Positions 18,400 to 28,480 of a DNA stretch of 64,000 nucleotides are shown here, one piece after another. Positions within the stretch are counted from its first letter, which is position 1; each line of letters begins with the position of its first letter. The stretch comes from Tichowtungia aerotolerans (GTDB lineage Bacteria > Verrucomicrobiota > Kiritimatiellia > Kiritimatiellales > Tichowtungiaceae). The DNA lies in NCBI RefSeq assembly GCF_009905215.1, contig NZ_CP047593.1, forward strand, positions 434,001 to 498,000, written 5' to 3'. The position numbers and the translations under genes were made by a program. Below the pieces are notes generated by a model. The model was given only the letters and a program-made list of their open reading frames with translations. It ran no database searches and was not told the origin of the DNA.

Positions 18400-18804
18400 T
18401 TATGACCCACCAGAGAGCTTTTTATCGATTTCGCGCAAACGCTTGGCAACATCATTAAGACGGAATTCGATGGAGTTGAGCACCCAGAACTGGAAGTGCT
18501 CCACTTTGGTTCCCCGGTGGATCATCCAGATAATTTTGATTGAAACGAGCAGCACGGCCAGCTCAATAGAAAACATCTGCGGCAACGGCACGTGGATATG
18601 AAAAATATGGCGCAACAGATCGAGCGCAAAGAGAACCACCATAGCGATAATAAAGATGATATTTACAATATTATCGTGCTTCTGCGAGTGCTTGCCGCCG
18701 ATCTGTCCAACCAGCCGCCGTATCCGTTCTTTTTCTTTACGAAACTGCTCCAGTTCCTCAATCAGGGAGGCTTGATCTACATTTTTATCAGTGTCCATTG
18801 CCAT
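18400..18804 (-). CDS. small two-helix membrane protein of unknown function
   Basis: 134 residues from the preferred ATG 18804. A charged N-terminal coiled-coil-like helix (SLIEELEQFRKEKERIRRLV) is followed by two hydrophobic helices (IVNIIFIIAMVVLFALDLL and FSIELAVLLVSIKIIWMI) separated by a short HIHVPLP loop. A C-terminal amphipathic helix follows (FRLNDVAKRLREIDKKL). No enzyme motif is visible. It overlaps the 3' end of mcsB by 17 bp, so it is in the mcsA-mcsB unit and may act with the arginine kinase at the membrane; this is inference. An alternative ATG at 18819 would increase the overlap. Confidence 0.75.
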   Translation of the reverse strand: MAMDTDKNVDQASLIEELEQFRKEKERIRRLVGQIGGKHSQKHDNIVNIIFIIAMVVLFALDLLRHIFHIHVPLPQMFSIELAVLLVSIKIIWMIHRGTKVEHFQFWVLNSIEFRLNDVAKRLREIDKKLSGGS

Positions 18805-19858
18805 TGTCCGGACTTCCATCTAAAAAAAGGCGAATCAGCTGCGCCCGCTTAATGTCGCGCTCTTCAGGGCTGAGCATGGAACCAGCGGCCTTCTGCAGGT
18901 GGGCCGGCTGAATCCGAATCAGCAGCTGATCAATATCGCGCCGGGCAATTTCCGGCATAAGGCCGAGATCAATGCCAAGGCGCAGGCCGGACAACAGGTC
19001 GAGCGCTTCGTTGGAGTTCATCATGGCGGCATGCGCCAAAATACCGTAAGCGCGGCCAATATGGTCGTGCACACGGATCTGCTGAGACTCCATCAGGCGC
19101 AAACGGGCATTTTTTTCGTGTTCGATCACTTCGAGCACAATCTGGTCGAGATGAGAAATAATCTCGACTTCGGTTTTTCCCAAAGTGATCTGATTGGAAA
19201 TCTGGAACATGTGGCCGGCGGCTTCAGAGCCTTCGCCCCACATGCCTCGAACAGCCAACCCGATTTTAGAAACGGCATTGATCACGGGCTTAATCTCTTC
19301 AGTCAGGCAGAGTCCCGGCAGATGCAGCATCACACTGGCGCGCATACCTGTTCCGACATTGGACGGACAGGCGGTCAGATACCCGAGTTTAGACGAAAAA
19401 GCATAGGTCAGTGTTTTTTCAAGGTCATCATCCAGCGCTTCGGCTCCGTCCAGCGCCTTTTGCAAATTCAGCCCCGGCTGCAAAGACTGCAGACGAATAT
19501 GATCTTCCTCGTTCACCATGACAGCCCGACATTCATCTTCGCTGACAAACAGGCCGCTGCCGCTCTTACGCTCCGCCAGCTCCGCGCTGATCAGGTGCCG
19601 TTCGAACAGAAGCTCGCGCTCCAGCGTTTTCAGTTCGTCCATTCGCCAGCGAAGGAATTCCGTATCGGTTTCCATACTGTCGAAGGCCTGCACAACTTCA
19701 TTCCAAACGCGGTCACGAACTTCTTTGGAAGCCCATCCGGGAAACGTGGTATCGCTGAGGTTGCGGGCCAGGCGCACACGACTGCTGATCACCGGCCCCT
19801 CTTCCGGGCCGGATTCGAGCCATCCGCCATGCCGTTCAAGAAGTCCATCGAGCGTCAT
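18788..19858 (-). CDS. mcsB: protein arginine kinase McsB
   Basis: 356 residues, the normal McsB length. Guanido-kinase phosphate-binding arginines in SSRVRLARNL near the start, and the active-site loop LTACPSNVGTGMRAS with the catalytic Cys at 164. The C-terminal RDIKRA (334-339) matches the RDxxRA phosphoarginine-binding motif of true McsB, which separates it from creatine/arginine kinases. In Bacillus it phosphorylates arginines on damaged proteins to mark them for ClpCP. Its start overlaps the mcsA stop by 4 bp. ctsR and clpC, usual partners in Firmicutes, are not adjacent. Confidence 0.93.
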   Translation of the reverse strand: MTLDGLLERHGGWLESGPEEGPVISSRVRLARNLSDTTFPGWASKEVRDRVWNEVVQAFDSMETDTEFLRWRMDELKTLERELLFERHLISAELAERKSGSGLFVSEDECRAVMVNEEDHIRLQSLQPGLNLQKALDGAEALDDDLEKTLTYAFSSKLGYLTACPSNVGTGMRASVMLHLPGLCLTEEIKPVINAVSKIGLAVRGMWGEGSEAAGHMFQISNQITLGKTEVEIISHLDQIVLEVIEHEKNARLRLMESQQIRVHDHIGRAYGILAHAAMMNSNEALDLLSGLRLGIDLGLMPEIARRDIDQLLIRIQPAHLQKAAGSMLSPEERDIKRAQLIRLFLDGSPDNGNGH

Positions 19859-20361
19859 GCGTCACCGCCTTCCTGTTCTTCCGCCTGCGTGCGGACCTCA
19901 CTGATCCGATCCCGGATCTCCGCCGCCTTTTCATAGTCCTCGCGGGCGATGGCGGCATCCAGTTCTTTCTGAAACCGGGCAATCTGCGACTTGATACGGG
20001 TCTGAAGCCCTTCACGCGCCGGAATCTTGCCGACGTGCTGGCTGCTGTGATGCATGGCTTTGATGGCAACGGCCAGCTCAGCCATGAAAGTGTTGTAGCA
20101 GTCCGGGCAGCCGAGGCGCCCGCTCCTGCGGAACTCCTCGCGCGCCATTCCGCAGCGCGGGCAGGACGGACTGAGCTGGTGCTCAATCCCCTGCTTCGCC
20201 TCGCCCAGGCCCATCAGGATGTCCGTGATGGAAATCGGGCTGTGAATATCAATGCCCTGCTCCTTGGCGTGCTCCTCGCAGAGATGAACCTCTTTCATCT
20301 CGCCGTTTACCACCTGCGTCAGGTGCACAACCGCTTCTTTATCACAAAGGTCACATTTCAT
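19855..20361 (-). CDS. mcsA: McsA-like zinc-finger/UVR protein, activator of McsB
   Basis: 168 residues. Cys-rich N-terminal half with CDLC, CEEH, CPRC and CPDC, which would bind two zinc ions. The C-terminal UVR helix pair has IARFQKELDAAIAREDYEKA and AEIRDRISEVR. This is the McsA arrangement, and the protein activates McsB in Firmicutes. Four-base overlap with mcsB (ATGA) indicates coupled synthesis, as expected for partners forming a complex. The UVR part alone resembles UvrB/UvrC C-termini but nothing else of those proteins is present. Confidence 0.92.
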   Translation of the reverse strand: MKCDLCDKEAVVHLTQVVNGEMKEVHLCEEHAKEQGIDIHSPISITDILMGLGEAKQGIEHQLSPSCPRCGMAREEFRRSGRLGCPDCYNTFMAELAVAIKAMHHSSQHVGKIPAREGLQTRIKSQIARFQKELDAAIAREDYEKAAEIRDRISEVRTQAEEQEGGDA

Positions 20362-20444
20362 AGCATCAAACCCAAACGTTCCAACCCGGACTCTCCATTC
20401 AGAATTTTCAGTTTTAAATTTGCTCAGCGTTTAGAGTTCAGGAC

Positions 20445-21317
20445 TCAGAAATCGATTCTGATACCATCTTCCACAACCAGCTTACGGTACGCGTCAACCA
20501 GTTTGTGCGTAACCGGGCCGGGTGTTCCGGTCCCGATCGAGCGTTTGTCGAGCTCCACAACAGCGATCACTTCGGCAGCTGTTCCTGTAAGAAACGCTTC
20601 ATCGGCAGTCCAGATTTCATAGCGCGTCATCACCTGCTCGACCACGTCCAGACCCAACTCGCGCCCCAGCTGCATCACTTTACTGCGGGTGATGCCGTCC
20701 AGCGCTCCGCACCAGGTCGGCGGAGTGATCAGCTTATTGCCCTTCACCACGAAAACATTATCCCCGGACGCTTCTGCGACGTACCCCTGCGGATTAAGCA
20801 GCAGGCACTCCATCACGCCCGAGTTGATGGCTTCGATTTTCGCCATGATGTTATTGAGATAGTTCAGGCTCTTGACCTTCGGATTGAGCGCTTCAGGCAT
20901 ATTGCGCATGGTGCCGGCCGTAATGATCTTCATGCCGTTGTCGTACATTTCCTGGGGATACAGCTTGATGTTGTCGGCAATGATAATCACCGACGCTTTT
21001 TCACACAGGTATGGATTGAGGCCCAGCGTTCCGCTTCCGCGTGTGACGACGTGGCGGATGTACCCGTTTTCAATTCCGTTGGCCCGGCAGGTGTCCACCG
21101 TCGCGTCGATCAGCTCCTGCTTCGTCATGCCGATATCCAGAGCAATCACTTTGGCGGAGTCGAGCAGACGATCGATATGCTCGCCAAGAAATGCAATATT
21201 CCCGTTGTATACGCGGGTCCCTTCAAAAACACCGTCTCCGTACAGCAGACCGTGATCAAACACCGAAACAACAGCGTCTTTTTTATCTACCAACTGTCCA
21301 TTCAAAAAAACTTTCAT
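20445..21317 (-). CDS. ilvE: branched-chain-amino-acid-type aminotransferase (class IV)
   Basis: 290 residues, fold-type IV PLP enzyme. Start MKVFLNGQLVDKKDAVVSVF, the DHGLLYGDGVFEGTRVYNG motif, catalytic lysine K149 in NPKVKSLNYLNN, and the cofactor-phosphate segment CGALDGITRSKVM. Transfers amino groups between branched-chain amino acids and 2-oxoglutarate, giving 2-oxo acids such as 2-oxoisovalerate. D-amino-acid transaminases share this fold, so substrate assignment is not absolute. It follows lolD by 8 bp. It could supply the 2-oxo acid for the E1-lipoyl-KAS III fusion encoded at 32.1 kb. Confidence 0.85.
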   Translation of the reverse strand: MKVFLNGQLVDKKDAVVSVFDHGLLYGDGVFEGTRVYNGNIAFLGEHIDRLLDSAKVIALDIGMTKQELIDATVDTCRANGIENGYIRHVVTRGSGTLGLNPYLCEKASVIIIADNIKLYPQEMYDNGMKIITAGTMRNMPEALNPKVKSLNYLNNIMAKIEAINSGVMECLLLNPQGYVAEASGDNVFVVKGNKLITPPTWCGALDGITRSKVMQLGRELGLDVVEQVMTRYEIWTADEAFLTGTAAEVIAVVELDKRSIGTGTPGPVTHKLVDAYRKLVVEDGIRIDF

Positions 21318-21325
21318 TGTCTGTC

Positions 21326-21994
21326 CTATTCCTCCAGCTTTCCGTCTTTCAACACCAATTCACGCTGACAGAGCCGGGCCACATCCTCGTTGTGCGTCAC
21401 CAGAATCAGTGTCAACTGTTCAGATTGTGCTAAATCAAAGAGGTTATGCAATACGTTTTCGCCAGTGTGTGAATCCAAATTCCCGGTCGGTTCGTCTGCC
21501 AGAATCAAATCCGGCTCATTCATCAGGGCCCGTGCCAGCGCCACGCGCTGCTGCTCGCCGCCCGAAAGTTCCATGGGCCGGTGATCCATGCGCCCGCAGA
21601 GGCCCACGCGATCCAGCAGATGTTCCGCGCGTGTTTTGGCGTCTTTCCGGCGCGCCGCCATTGACGGCAGAATCACATTCTGGAGCACATCGAGCTCCGG
21701 CAGCAGATGATAGCTCTGGAAAATGAATCCGCAGCGGTTCGCGCGAAACGCGGCACGCTTCGGAGCTTTCATCGAAACCAGGCTGTTGCCTTCGAACTGC
21801 ACATCGCCCGAATCCGGTTTATCCAGCCCTCCAAGGAGATGCAGCAGCGTACTTTTTCCCGATCCGCTCGCCCCCATCACCGACAGCGTCTCACCACGCT
21901 GAACGCTCAGCGACACTCCGTGAAGCACCTCAACCGTCCGCTTTCCAATCCGGTAGTTCTTGTGTACCTCTTCTGCTTTTAAGATTTCACTCAT
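21326..21994 (-). CDS. lolD: lipoprotein-releasing ABC transporter ATPase LolD
   Basis: 222 residues. Walker [18 protein letters not shown]-loop in [19 protein letters not shown], signature [15 protein letters not shown], Walker [13 protein letters not shown], switch His in LVTHNE. The [14 protein letters not shown] and YHLLPEL wording is that of the LolD/MacB subfamily. Powers extraction of lipoproteins from the inner membrane. The matching permease lies upstream, separated by a TPR/Sel1 gene and a TTCCAA palindrome. Confidence 0.92.
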   Translation of the reverse strand: MSEILKAEEVHKNYRIGKRTVEVLHGVSLSVQRGETLSVMGASGSGKSTLLHLLGGLDKPDSGDVQFEGNSLVSMKAPKRAAFRANRCGFIFQSYHLLPELDVLQNVILPSMAARRKDAKTRAEHLLDRVGLCGRMDHRPMELSGGEQQRVALARALMNEPDLILADEPTGNLDSHTGENVLHNLFDLAQSEQLTLILVTHNEDVARLCQRELVLKDGKLEE

Positions 21995-22021
21995 TTAAAT
22001 TCTCACGTCAAACTGGACTTT

Positions 22022-22036
22022 TTCCAATCCTTGGAA
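22022..22036. repeat. TTCCAA palindrome, core TCC
   Basis: Perfect copy in the 50-bp gap between the TPR/Sel1 gene and lolD. The only copy in the window with a TCC core. Confidence 0.85.
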
Positions 22037-22044
22037 ACTTTAAA

Positions 22045-23802
22045 TTACAAGAGCTGCCCCATGGTTTTTTCTTTAAATTCTCCAAGTCGCTCGATCAGTT
22101 GAACCCGGTCTTCTCCGTCAGAGAGATCCTTTTCCCAATACTCAAGCAGCTCGTCGGCAAGGTCAACAACGGCTGTTTTGGGACTATCAACGTCTTTTCG
22201 AGGTAAAACGCAACAATACACCCCATTATATTTTATATCCAAAGCATTGTTTAAAAAAGCGAGGGCACGTTCCTGGTCGCGCAATTCCGGGGAATCGCAA
22301 TTCACCAAAAACAGAGAATAAACCAACATCATTCCCGGGCGGTTCGACCGATGCTCAACGGCATCTTCAAAAAGTCGATTGGCTTCACGCTCGTCTTTCT
22401 CCACGCCCAGCCCGCGAGCATAACATTGCGCAAGCATATGTTTCGCCAACACTTCGCCCTGATCGGCAGCCAGCTGTAAATAACGGGCGGCTTCGCTCCA
22501 GTCCTGAGGAGCGCCCAGTCCGAAGGCACAGCAGCGGCCCATCTCAGTCTGGTCATATTTTGTTCCGGTATCTGCTCCGATTCGAAACAATCGAGCCGCC
22601 TCAACCGTATTCGTCTCGCCGCCAGCTCCTCGCTGCAAGCAGCGAGCCAATGCGCGCCGGCCAGGATCATAATCATGTTCCCATGACTTTCTGTACCAAG
22701 CCACTGCCATCACAGCATTGGCACCGCATCCCCTGCCATGTTCATAACAGGACGCGACCTCATACATAGAAGCGGCGTATCCCATATCGGCACTCGTCCT
22801 GAAAGCAGATAACATTCTTTCGTCATACTGCTTCAACCGCCTTTTACAGCGGCCGATGCGATAATAGGTGTAGCGATACGCCGGATCCAGCGCAGCAGAT
22901 TTTTCATACTTTTCCAACGCTTCCTCATATTGCTTCATTTCGTAGAGGGTGTTCGCCCACTGCCGCCAATAATCGGAATCGTCTGGATCCTGCTCGATGC
23001 ATTTTTCCCATGCTGCACAGGAATCCTCGTAGCGCTTCATTTTCTTTAAGGTGTTCGCCAGCCCCTGATAGGTCCACCCTGTGGGCGACATCTCGACAGC
23101 AATCTTCCGATGCTTTATTGCCTCATCATATTCATCGAGATACTCCGTCAGAATATTCGCATACGTGTGATGAACCATGACCGAAGCAACAGTAAAGCGG
23201 CTCAGCAGTTTTTCATATCGCTGCTTCCCCGGCTCACCTTCTTTCTGCGCCCGGCACTGGATTGCGGAGAGCCAAAGCAGATAAACATTGTCGGAATTTT
23301 CATCCGACAGCTGAATCAGCCTGGCCAGACTTCCATCCGGCACGACTTCCTGATCCAGCTGCAGAGCCAGATCGGAAGCCTCAGAGATCACACTGCCGGC
23401 CGGCGCGTTCTGTAACAGAAAATGAAAGCACTTTGAGGCCAGCCGCTTGTTCCATCGGGACCGGCCCATAACGGCTTCTGCAAAAAGAAGTTCTGAATTT
23501 TCGACATCTCGATACGCGGTCCACCCGACCACTTCCTCCGCTTCCATCTGGTTGCCTTCATCCAGCAGGGAAAAGGCTTTATCGAGCGCTTCCTCTGCCG
23601 AATAGAACATATACTGTTTAGCCACGGCTCGACGCTTCGGACTGTAAACAACAGATGCAATCTGCTCGCTGAGAAGTTCCGAAGAAATCGATGTGCTTCC
23701 TCGACAAATCGACCGGATCCGAAAAAACGCCCCAGCAACCCAACAGAGAGCAACAGCCGCGGTCAGAATGATCAAAAAAAACCGGAGCTTCCTTCCCATC
23801 AC
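22045..23802 (-). CDS. membrane-anchored TPR/Sel1-repeat protein between lolC and lolD
   Basis: 585 residues. A single N-terminal hydrophobic helix (FFLIILTAAVALCWVAGAFF) anchors it, with the rest probably periplasmic. Residues ~215-340 hold TPR units (for example YEEALEKYEKSAALDPAYRY). Residues ~340-520 hold Sel1-like units (for example AASMYEVASCYEHGRGCG, MLAQCYARGLGVEKDEREAN). TPR/Sel1 proteins are scaffolds for protein complexes. Its start overlaps the permease stop by 4 bp, so it is co-translated with LolC/E, and lolD follows. A role in lipoprotein sorting is a reasonable guess from position only. A second ATG one codon later is possible. Confidence 0.85.
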   Translation of the reverse strand: MMGRKLRFFLIILTAAVALCWVAGAFFRIRSICRGSTSISSELLSEQIASVVYSPKRRAVAKQYMFYSAEEALDKAFSLLDEGNQMEAEEVVGWTAYRDVENSELLFAEAVMGRSRWNKRLASKCFHFLLQNAPAGSVISEASDLALQLDQEVVPDGSLARLIQLSDENSDNVYLLWLSAIQCRAQKEGEPGKQRYEKLLSRFTVASVMVHHTYANILTEYLDEYDEAIKHRKIAVEMSPTGWTYQGLANTLKKMKRYEDSCAAWEKCIEQDPDDSDYWRQWANTLYEMKQYEEALEKYEKSAALDPAYRYTYYRIGRCKRRLKQYDERMLSAFRTSADMGYAASMYEVASCYEHGRGCGANAVMAVAWYRKSWEHDYDPGRRALARCLQRGAGGETNTVEAARLFRIGADTGTKYDQTEMGRCCAFGLGAPQDWSEAARYLQLAADQGEVLAKHMLAQCYARGLGVEKDEREANRLFEDAVEHRSNRPGMMLVYSLFLVNCDSPELRDQERALAFLNNALDIKYNGVYCCVLPRKDVDSPKTAVVDLADELLEYWEKDLSDGEDRVQLIERLGEFKEKTMGQLL

Positions 23803-25031
23803 TCATTCCTCAACGCTTCAACGGGTTCAAGGCGGGCAGCGCGCCAGGCGGGAACAAGACCGGCGAGCGTGCAGATGACAAGCACGGTGGAGCAAACGGT
23901 GATCACATCGCTAATGGTTGTATGCGCAGGAATCTGACTGAGCTGATAAAGCTCTTTCGGCAGCAGGTCGACCCGGAACTGCGCAGAAATAAAGTTGAGC
24001 AGCTCATTGCGATATTTCAGAGCCAGCAACCCGAGGCCGAGGCCGAGGCCCGTGCCAATGACGCCCTGCACCGCACCGATCCATAGAAAAATGGCGACGA
24101 TCCGGCGATTTGCAAAACCAAGCGCTTTGAGCAGTCCGATTTCGTGGGTTTTCTGAACCGTCAGCGTAATCAGCGTATTAGTGATGCCGAACGCCGCTAC
24201 GATGGTGATAAAGATCAGCAGGAAAAACATCATGTTTTTCTCCGTCTGGAGCGCCGTAAACATCTGCCGATTCAGGTCAATCCAGCTGCGAACGTCAAAA
24301 TACGGACCGAGCCCCTGTTTGAGCTGATGCGCAATACGCGGTGCATCCATCGGATTATCCGTCATAATCTGAAGACAGTGCACGCCCTGCTCCACATTAA
24401 AAACAGACCGCGCCGTGTCGAGGGAGGTCAGGACCACATTGGCGTCAAACTCCCACATGCCGACCTCAAAAATCCCGCTGATCGTCAGCTCTTCCGGCAG
24501 GCGCAGCTCGTCCTGTGACACAAAATTCTGCGGAGAATACACCCGCAGCGAATCGCCGATATCGAGCCCAAGGCGCAGTGCGAGGTCACGACCGATCACA
24601 ATCTCCCCATACCCGATTGAAAACGCACCTTTCACAACATGATCCGGCACCTTGCTCACCGTCCGCTCGAGTTCGGAATCAATCCCGCGCAGCATCGGCG
24701 TGTGAACATTGTCACTTTCGGTTTGGATAAACACAAATCCTTCGAGGTTCGGCGCGGCCCCGGTAATGCCCTTCACTTTTTTAACAGCAGTCAGCAGTTT
24801 GGCCGGCTGCTCAATCACACCTCCGTATTCCGTCACTTTGACGTGGGCGTTGAAACTGAGAATTTTTTCGCGCCAGGTCTCATCAAAACCGGTCATTACA
24901 GACAGCACAATGATGAGCACCGCAACACCGAGTGTAACGCCGAGCAGCGACAGCAGCGTAACCACCGACAGAAACGATCGCTTCGGTTTCAAATACTTAA
25001 ATGCCAAAAACAGGGAAAAAGAACTTTTCAT
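23799..25031 (-). CDS. lolC: lipoprotein-releasing ABC transporter permease LolC/LolE
   Basis: 410 residues from ATG 25031 (MKSSFSLFLAFKYLKPKRSF), the usual LolC/E beginning. First membrane helix ~25-48 (LLSLLGVTLGVAVLIIVLSV), a long periplasmic MacB-core domain to ~270, then three helices with the FtsX signature TVQKTHEIGLLKALGFANRR. A single permease gene is present, so it may work as a homodimer (the LolF situation) rather than a LolC/LolE pair. The frame is open 35 codons further upstream; 25043 is a second possible ATG. Divergent from the secretin-like gene. Confidence 0.9.
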   Translation of the reverse strand: MKSSFSLFLAFKYLKPKRSFLSVVTLLSLLGVTLGVAVLIIVLSVMTGFDETWREKILSFNAHVKVTEYGGVIEQPAKLLTAVKKVKGITGAAPNLEGFVFIQTESDNVHTPMLRGIDSELERTVSKVPDHVVKGAFSIGYGEIVIGRDLALRLGLDIGDSLRVYSPQNFVSQDELRLPEELTISGIFEVGMWEFDANVVLTSLDTARSVFNVEQGVHCLQIMTDNPMDAPRIAHQLKQGLGPYFDVRSWIDLNRQMFTALQTEKNMMFFLLIFITIVAAFGITNTLITLTVQKTHEIGLLKALGFANRRIVAIFLWIGAVQGVIGTGLGLGLGLLALKYRNELLNFISAQFRVDLLPKELYQLSQIPAHTTISDVITVCSTVLVICTLAGLVPAWRAARLEPVEALRNE

Positions 25032-25072
25032 AGAGAGCTGCATCCTACACAGCCTATCGGCGGAATAAAAGT

Positions 25073-25087
25073 TTCCAAACCTTGGAA
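25073..25087. repeat. TTCCAA palindrome, core ACC
   Basis: Perfect copy in the divergent intergenic region between lolC and the mini-secretin gene, about 45 bp from each start codon and so inside both candidate promoter regions. Confidence 0.85.
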
Positions 25088-25134
25088 AAACAAAAAAACA
25101 GCGTAGACTTTTTCTTATGAAAAGGAGGCGGATC

Positions 25135-25956
25135 ATGAATCGTGCTTTTTTGATTTCAGCAGCAATGATCGCTCTCGCCGTTTCCGCGGAAGAACCGACC
25201 GTTCAAACCTATCCCGTCCGCTTCACCGACCCGCAGGAAGCGGCGGAAATCATCCAGCTCATGCTGCCCTCCACCAACAATCTCCAGATCCAGGCCATCG
25301 ACCGCAAACTGATCGTGAAAGGAACCGCCGAACAGCAGAAAAACATACAGCAAATGCTCAGCGAACTGGATGCCCCGCCGAAAAACATTCAGATCAATGT
25401 TCAGCTCGACAGCAGCGAAAACTCGGTCAAAAGAACCGCCCGCGGCTATCCGCGCGGCCCTGTCACCATTCGCAACGGGGAAATTCACGCAACCATAGGC
25501 GGCCGTTTTCGCAACCAAAGAACCACCGTCAACGAAACGACCACCCAGATGCTGGTCGCCATGGACGGACGTTCCGCCACCCTGCGCGTCGGGGAACGGG
25601 TTCCGTATGCCGCGTGGCTGGTCGAATATGGCCATCGCTACGGATATATCCGCGAAGCCCACATAGAATGGCAGGATGTCGGATCATTTCTGGCAGTGGA
25701 ACCGACTATTGTCAGCCCCGGACTGATTCGCATCCGGGTCATTCCGGAACTGAGCGGACGACTTCAGGACGGAAGCCGCGAAACCATCCAGTTCACCCAT
25801 TTGGCAACGGAAGTGACGGCGGGAGACGGACAAACCATCCACATCGGCGGATTCAATCAGGACAGGGATTTCAACTCTCACTTCTTCATCGGCGGATCAT
25901 CTGATGACGAATCCATTAATACAGATATCACGCTGACGCCGCACATCCTCGAATAA
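25135..25956 (+). CDS. short secretin-domain protein
   Basis: 273 residues. Signal peptide MNRAFLISAAMIALAVSAEE. Residues ~20-95 form a secretin N-type domain (PVRFTDPQEAAEIIQLMLPS, LIVKGTAEQQKNIQQMLSEL). The C-terminal half has the beta-rich secretin pattern (ATLRVGERVPYAAW, FLAVEPTIVSPGLIRIRVIP, INTDITLTPHILE). Full secretins of type II/III systems or PilQ are 400-700 residues, so this is a reduced version that may not form a complete outer-membrane gate. ATG 25135 is chosen because AAGGAGG sits 7 bases upstream. No other secretion genes are nearby. Confidence 0.75.
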   Translation: MNRAFLISAAMIALAVSAEEPTVQTYPVRFTDPQEAAEIIQLMLPSTNNLQIQAIDRKLIVKGTAEQQKNIQQMLSELDAPPKNIQINVQLDSSENSVKRTARGYPRGPVTIRNGEIHATIGGRFRNQRTTVNETTTQMLVAMDGRSATLRVGERVPYAAWLVEYGHRYGYIREAHIEWQDVGSFLAVEPTIVSPGLIRIRVIPELSGRLQDGSRETIQFTHLATEVTAGDGQTIHIGGFNQDRDFNSHFFIGGSSDDESINTDITLTPHILE

Positions 25957-25986
25957 AGATGCTGAATCGGCCACTCCGGAACCCTG

Positions 25987-26024
25987 TCTCCAAACCCTGA
26001 GAGAATTCTTTCCAAGGTTTGGAA
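25987..26024. repeat. TTCCAA palindrome (core GGT) with degenerate partner
   Basis: The perfect copy is at 26010-26024. A degraded partner (CTCCAAACCCTGAGAGA) lies just left of it, giving the left-ACC/right-GGT pairing seen also after katG. Located between the mini-secretin and katG. Confidence 0.8.
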
Positions 26025-26088
26025 ATATCGACATAGCACAACCCCACTCTGCAAAAACACTTTTCATTTTTTAAATACTCATTAAAAT

Positions 26089-26113
26089 GCCCGCGTATTT
26101 TGGCGGGTTTGTG
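26089..26113 (+). terminator. possible intrinsic terminator upstream of katG
   Basis: GCCCGC/GCGGG stem around an 8-base AT-rich loop, followed by TTTGTGTT. It would end transcription from the mini-secretin gene. The stem is short and the T-run interrupted, so the call is weak. Confidence 0.4.
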
Positions 26114-26172
26114 TTAAAAGCATGCCGCTCCAGGTCAGGGTTGCGGTTAAACCGTCGTCAGATTCGAACTAA

Positions 26173-28377
<2,205 letters not shown>

Positions 28378-28393
28378 TGACAACAAACCCTGT

Positions 28394-28430
28394 TTCCAAA
28401 CCCTGGAAAACCCCTTTCCAAGGTTTGGAA
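28394..28430. repeat. paired TTCCAA palindromes downstream of katG
   Basis: Left member 28394-28408 has one mismatch (TTCCAA-ACC-CTGGAA); right member 28416-28430 is perfect with core GGT. Only 7 bp separate them. Because ACC and GGT are complementary, the two elements together also form one larger inverted repeat. Confidence 0.85.
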
Positions 28431-28452
28431 CGGTTCGTGTCCGTTTGTAATT

Positions 28453-28480
28453 AAAAAACCGCCAATCAGCGGTTTCTTTT
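28453..28480. terminator. bidirectional intrinsic terminator of katG and ygiQ
   Basis: AAACCGC / GCGGTTT stem with a 6-base loop. Reading plus it is followed by CTTTT, and reading minus by TTTTTAATTA. The right arm overlaps the stop region of the converging radical SAM gene. Serves both convergent genes. Confidence 0.7.

Noticed and set aside
28416-28430. Palindrome pair after katG as its transcription terminator
   Set aside because: The arms are AT-rich and without a T-run; a better terminator (28453-28480) lies just downstream.
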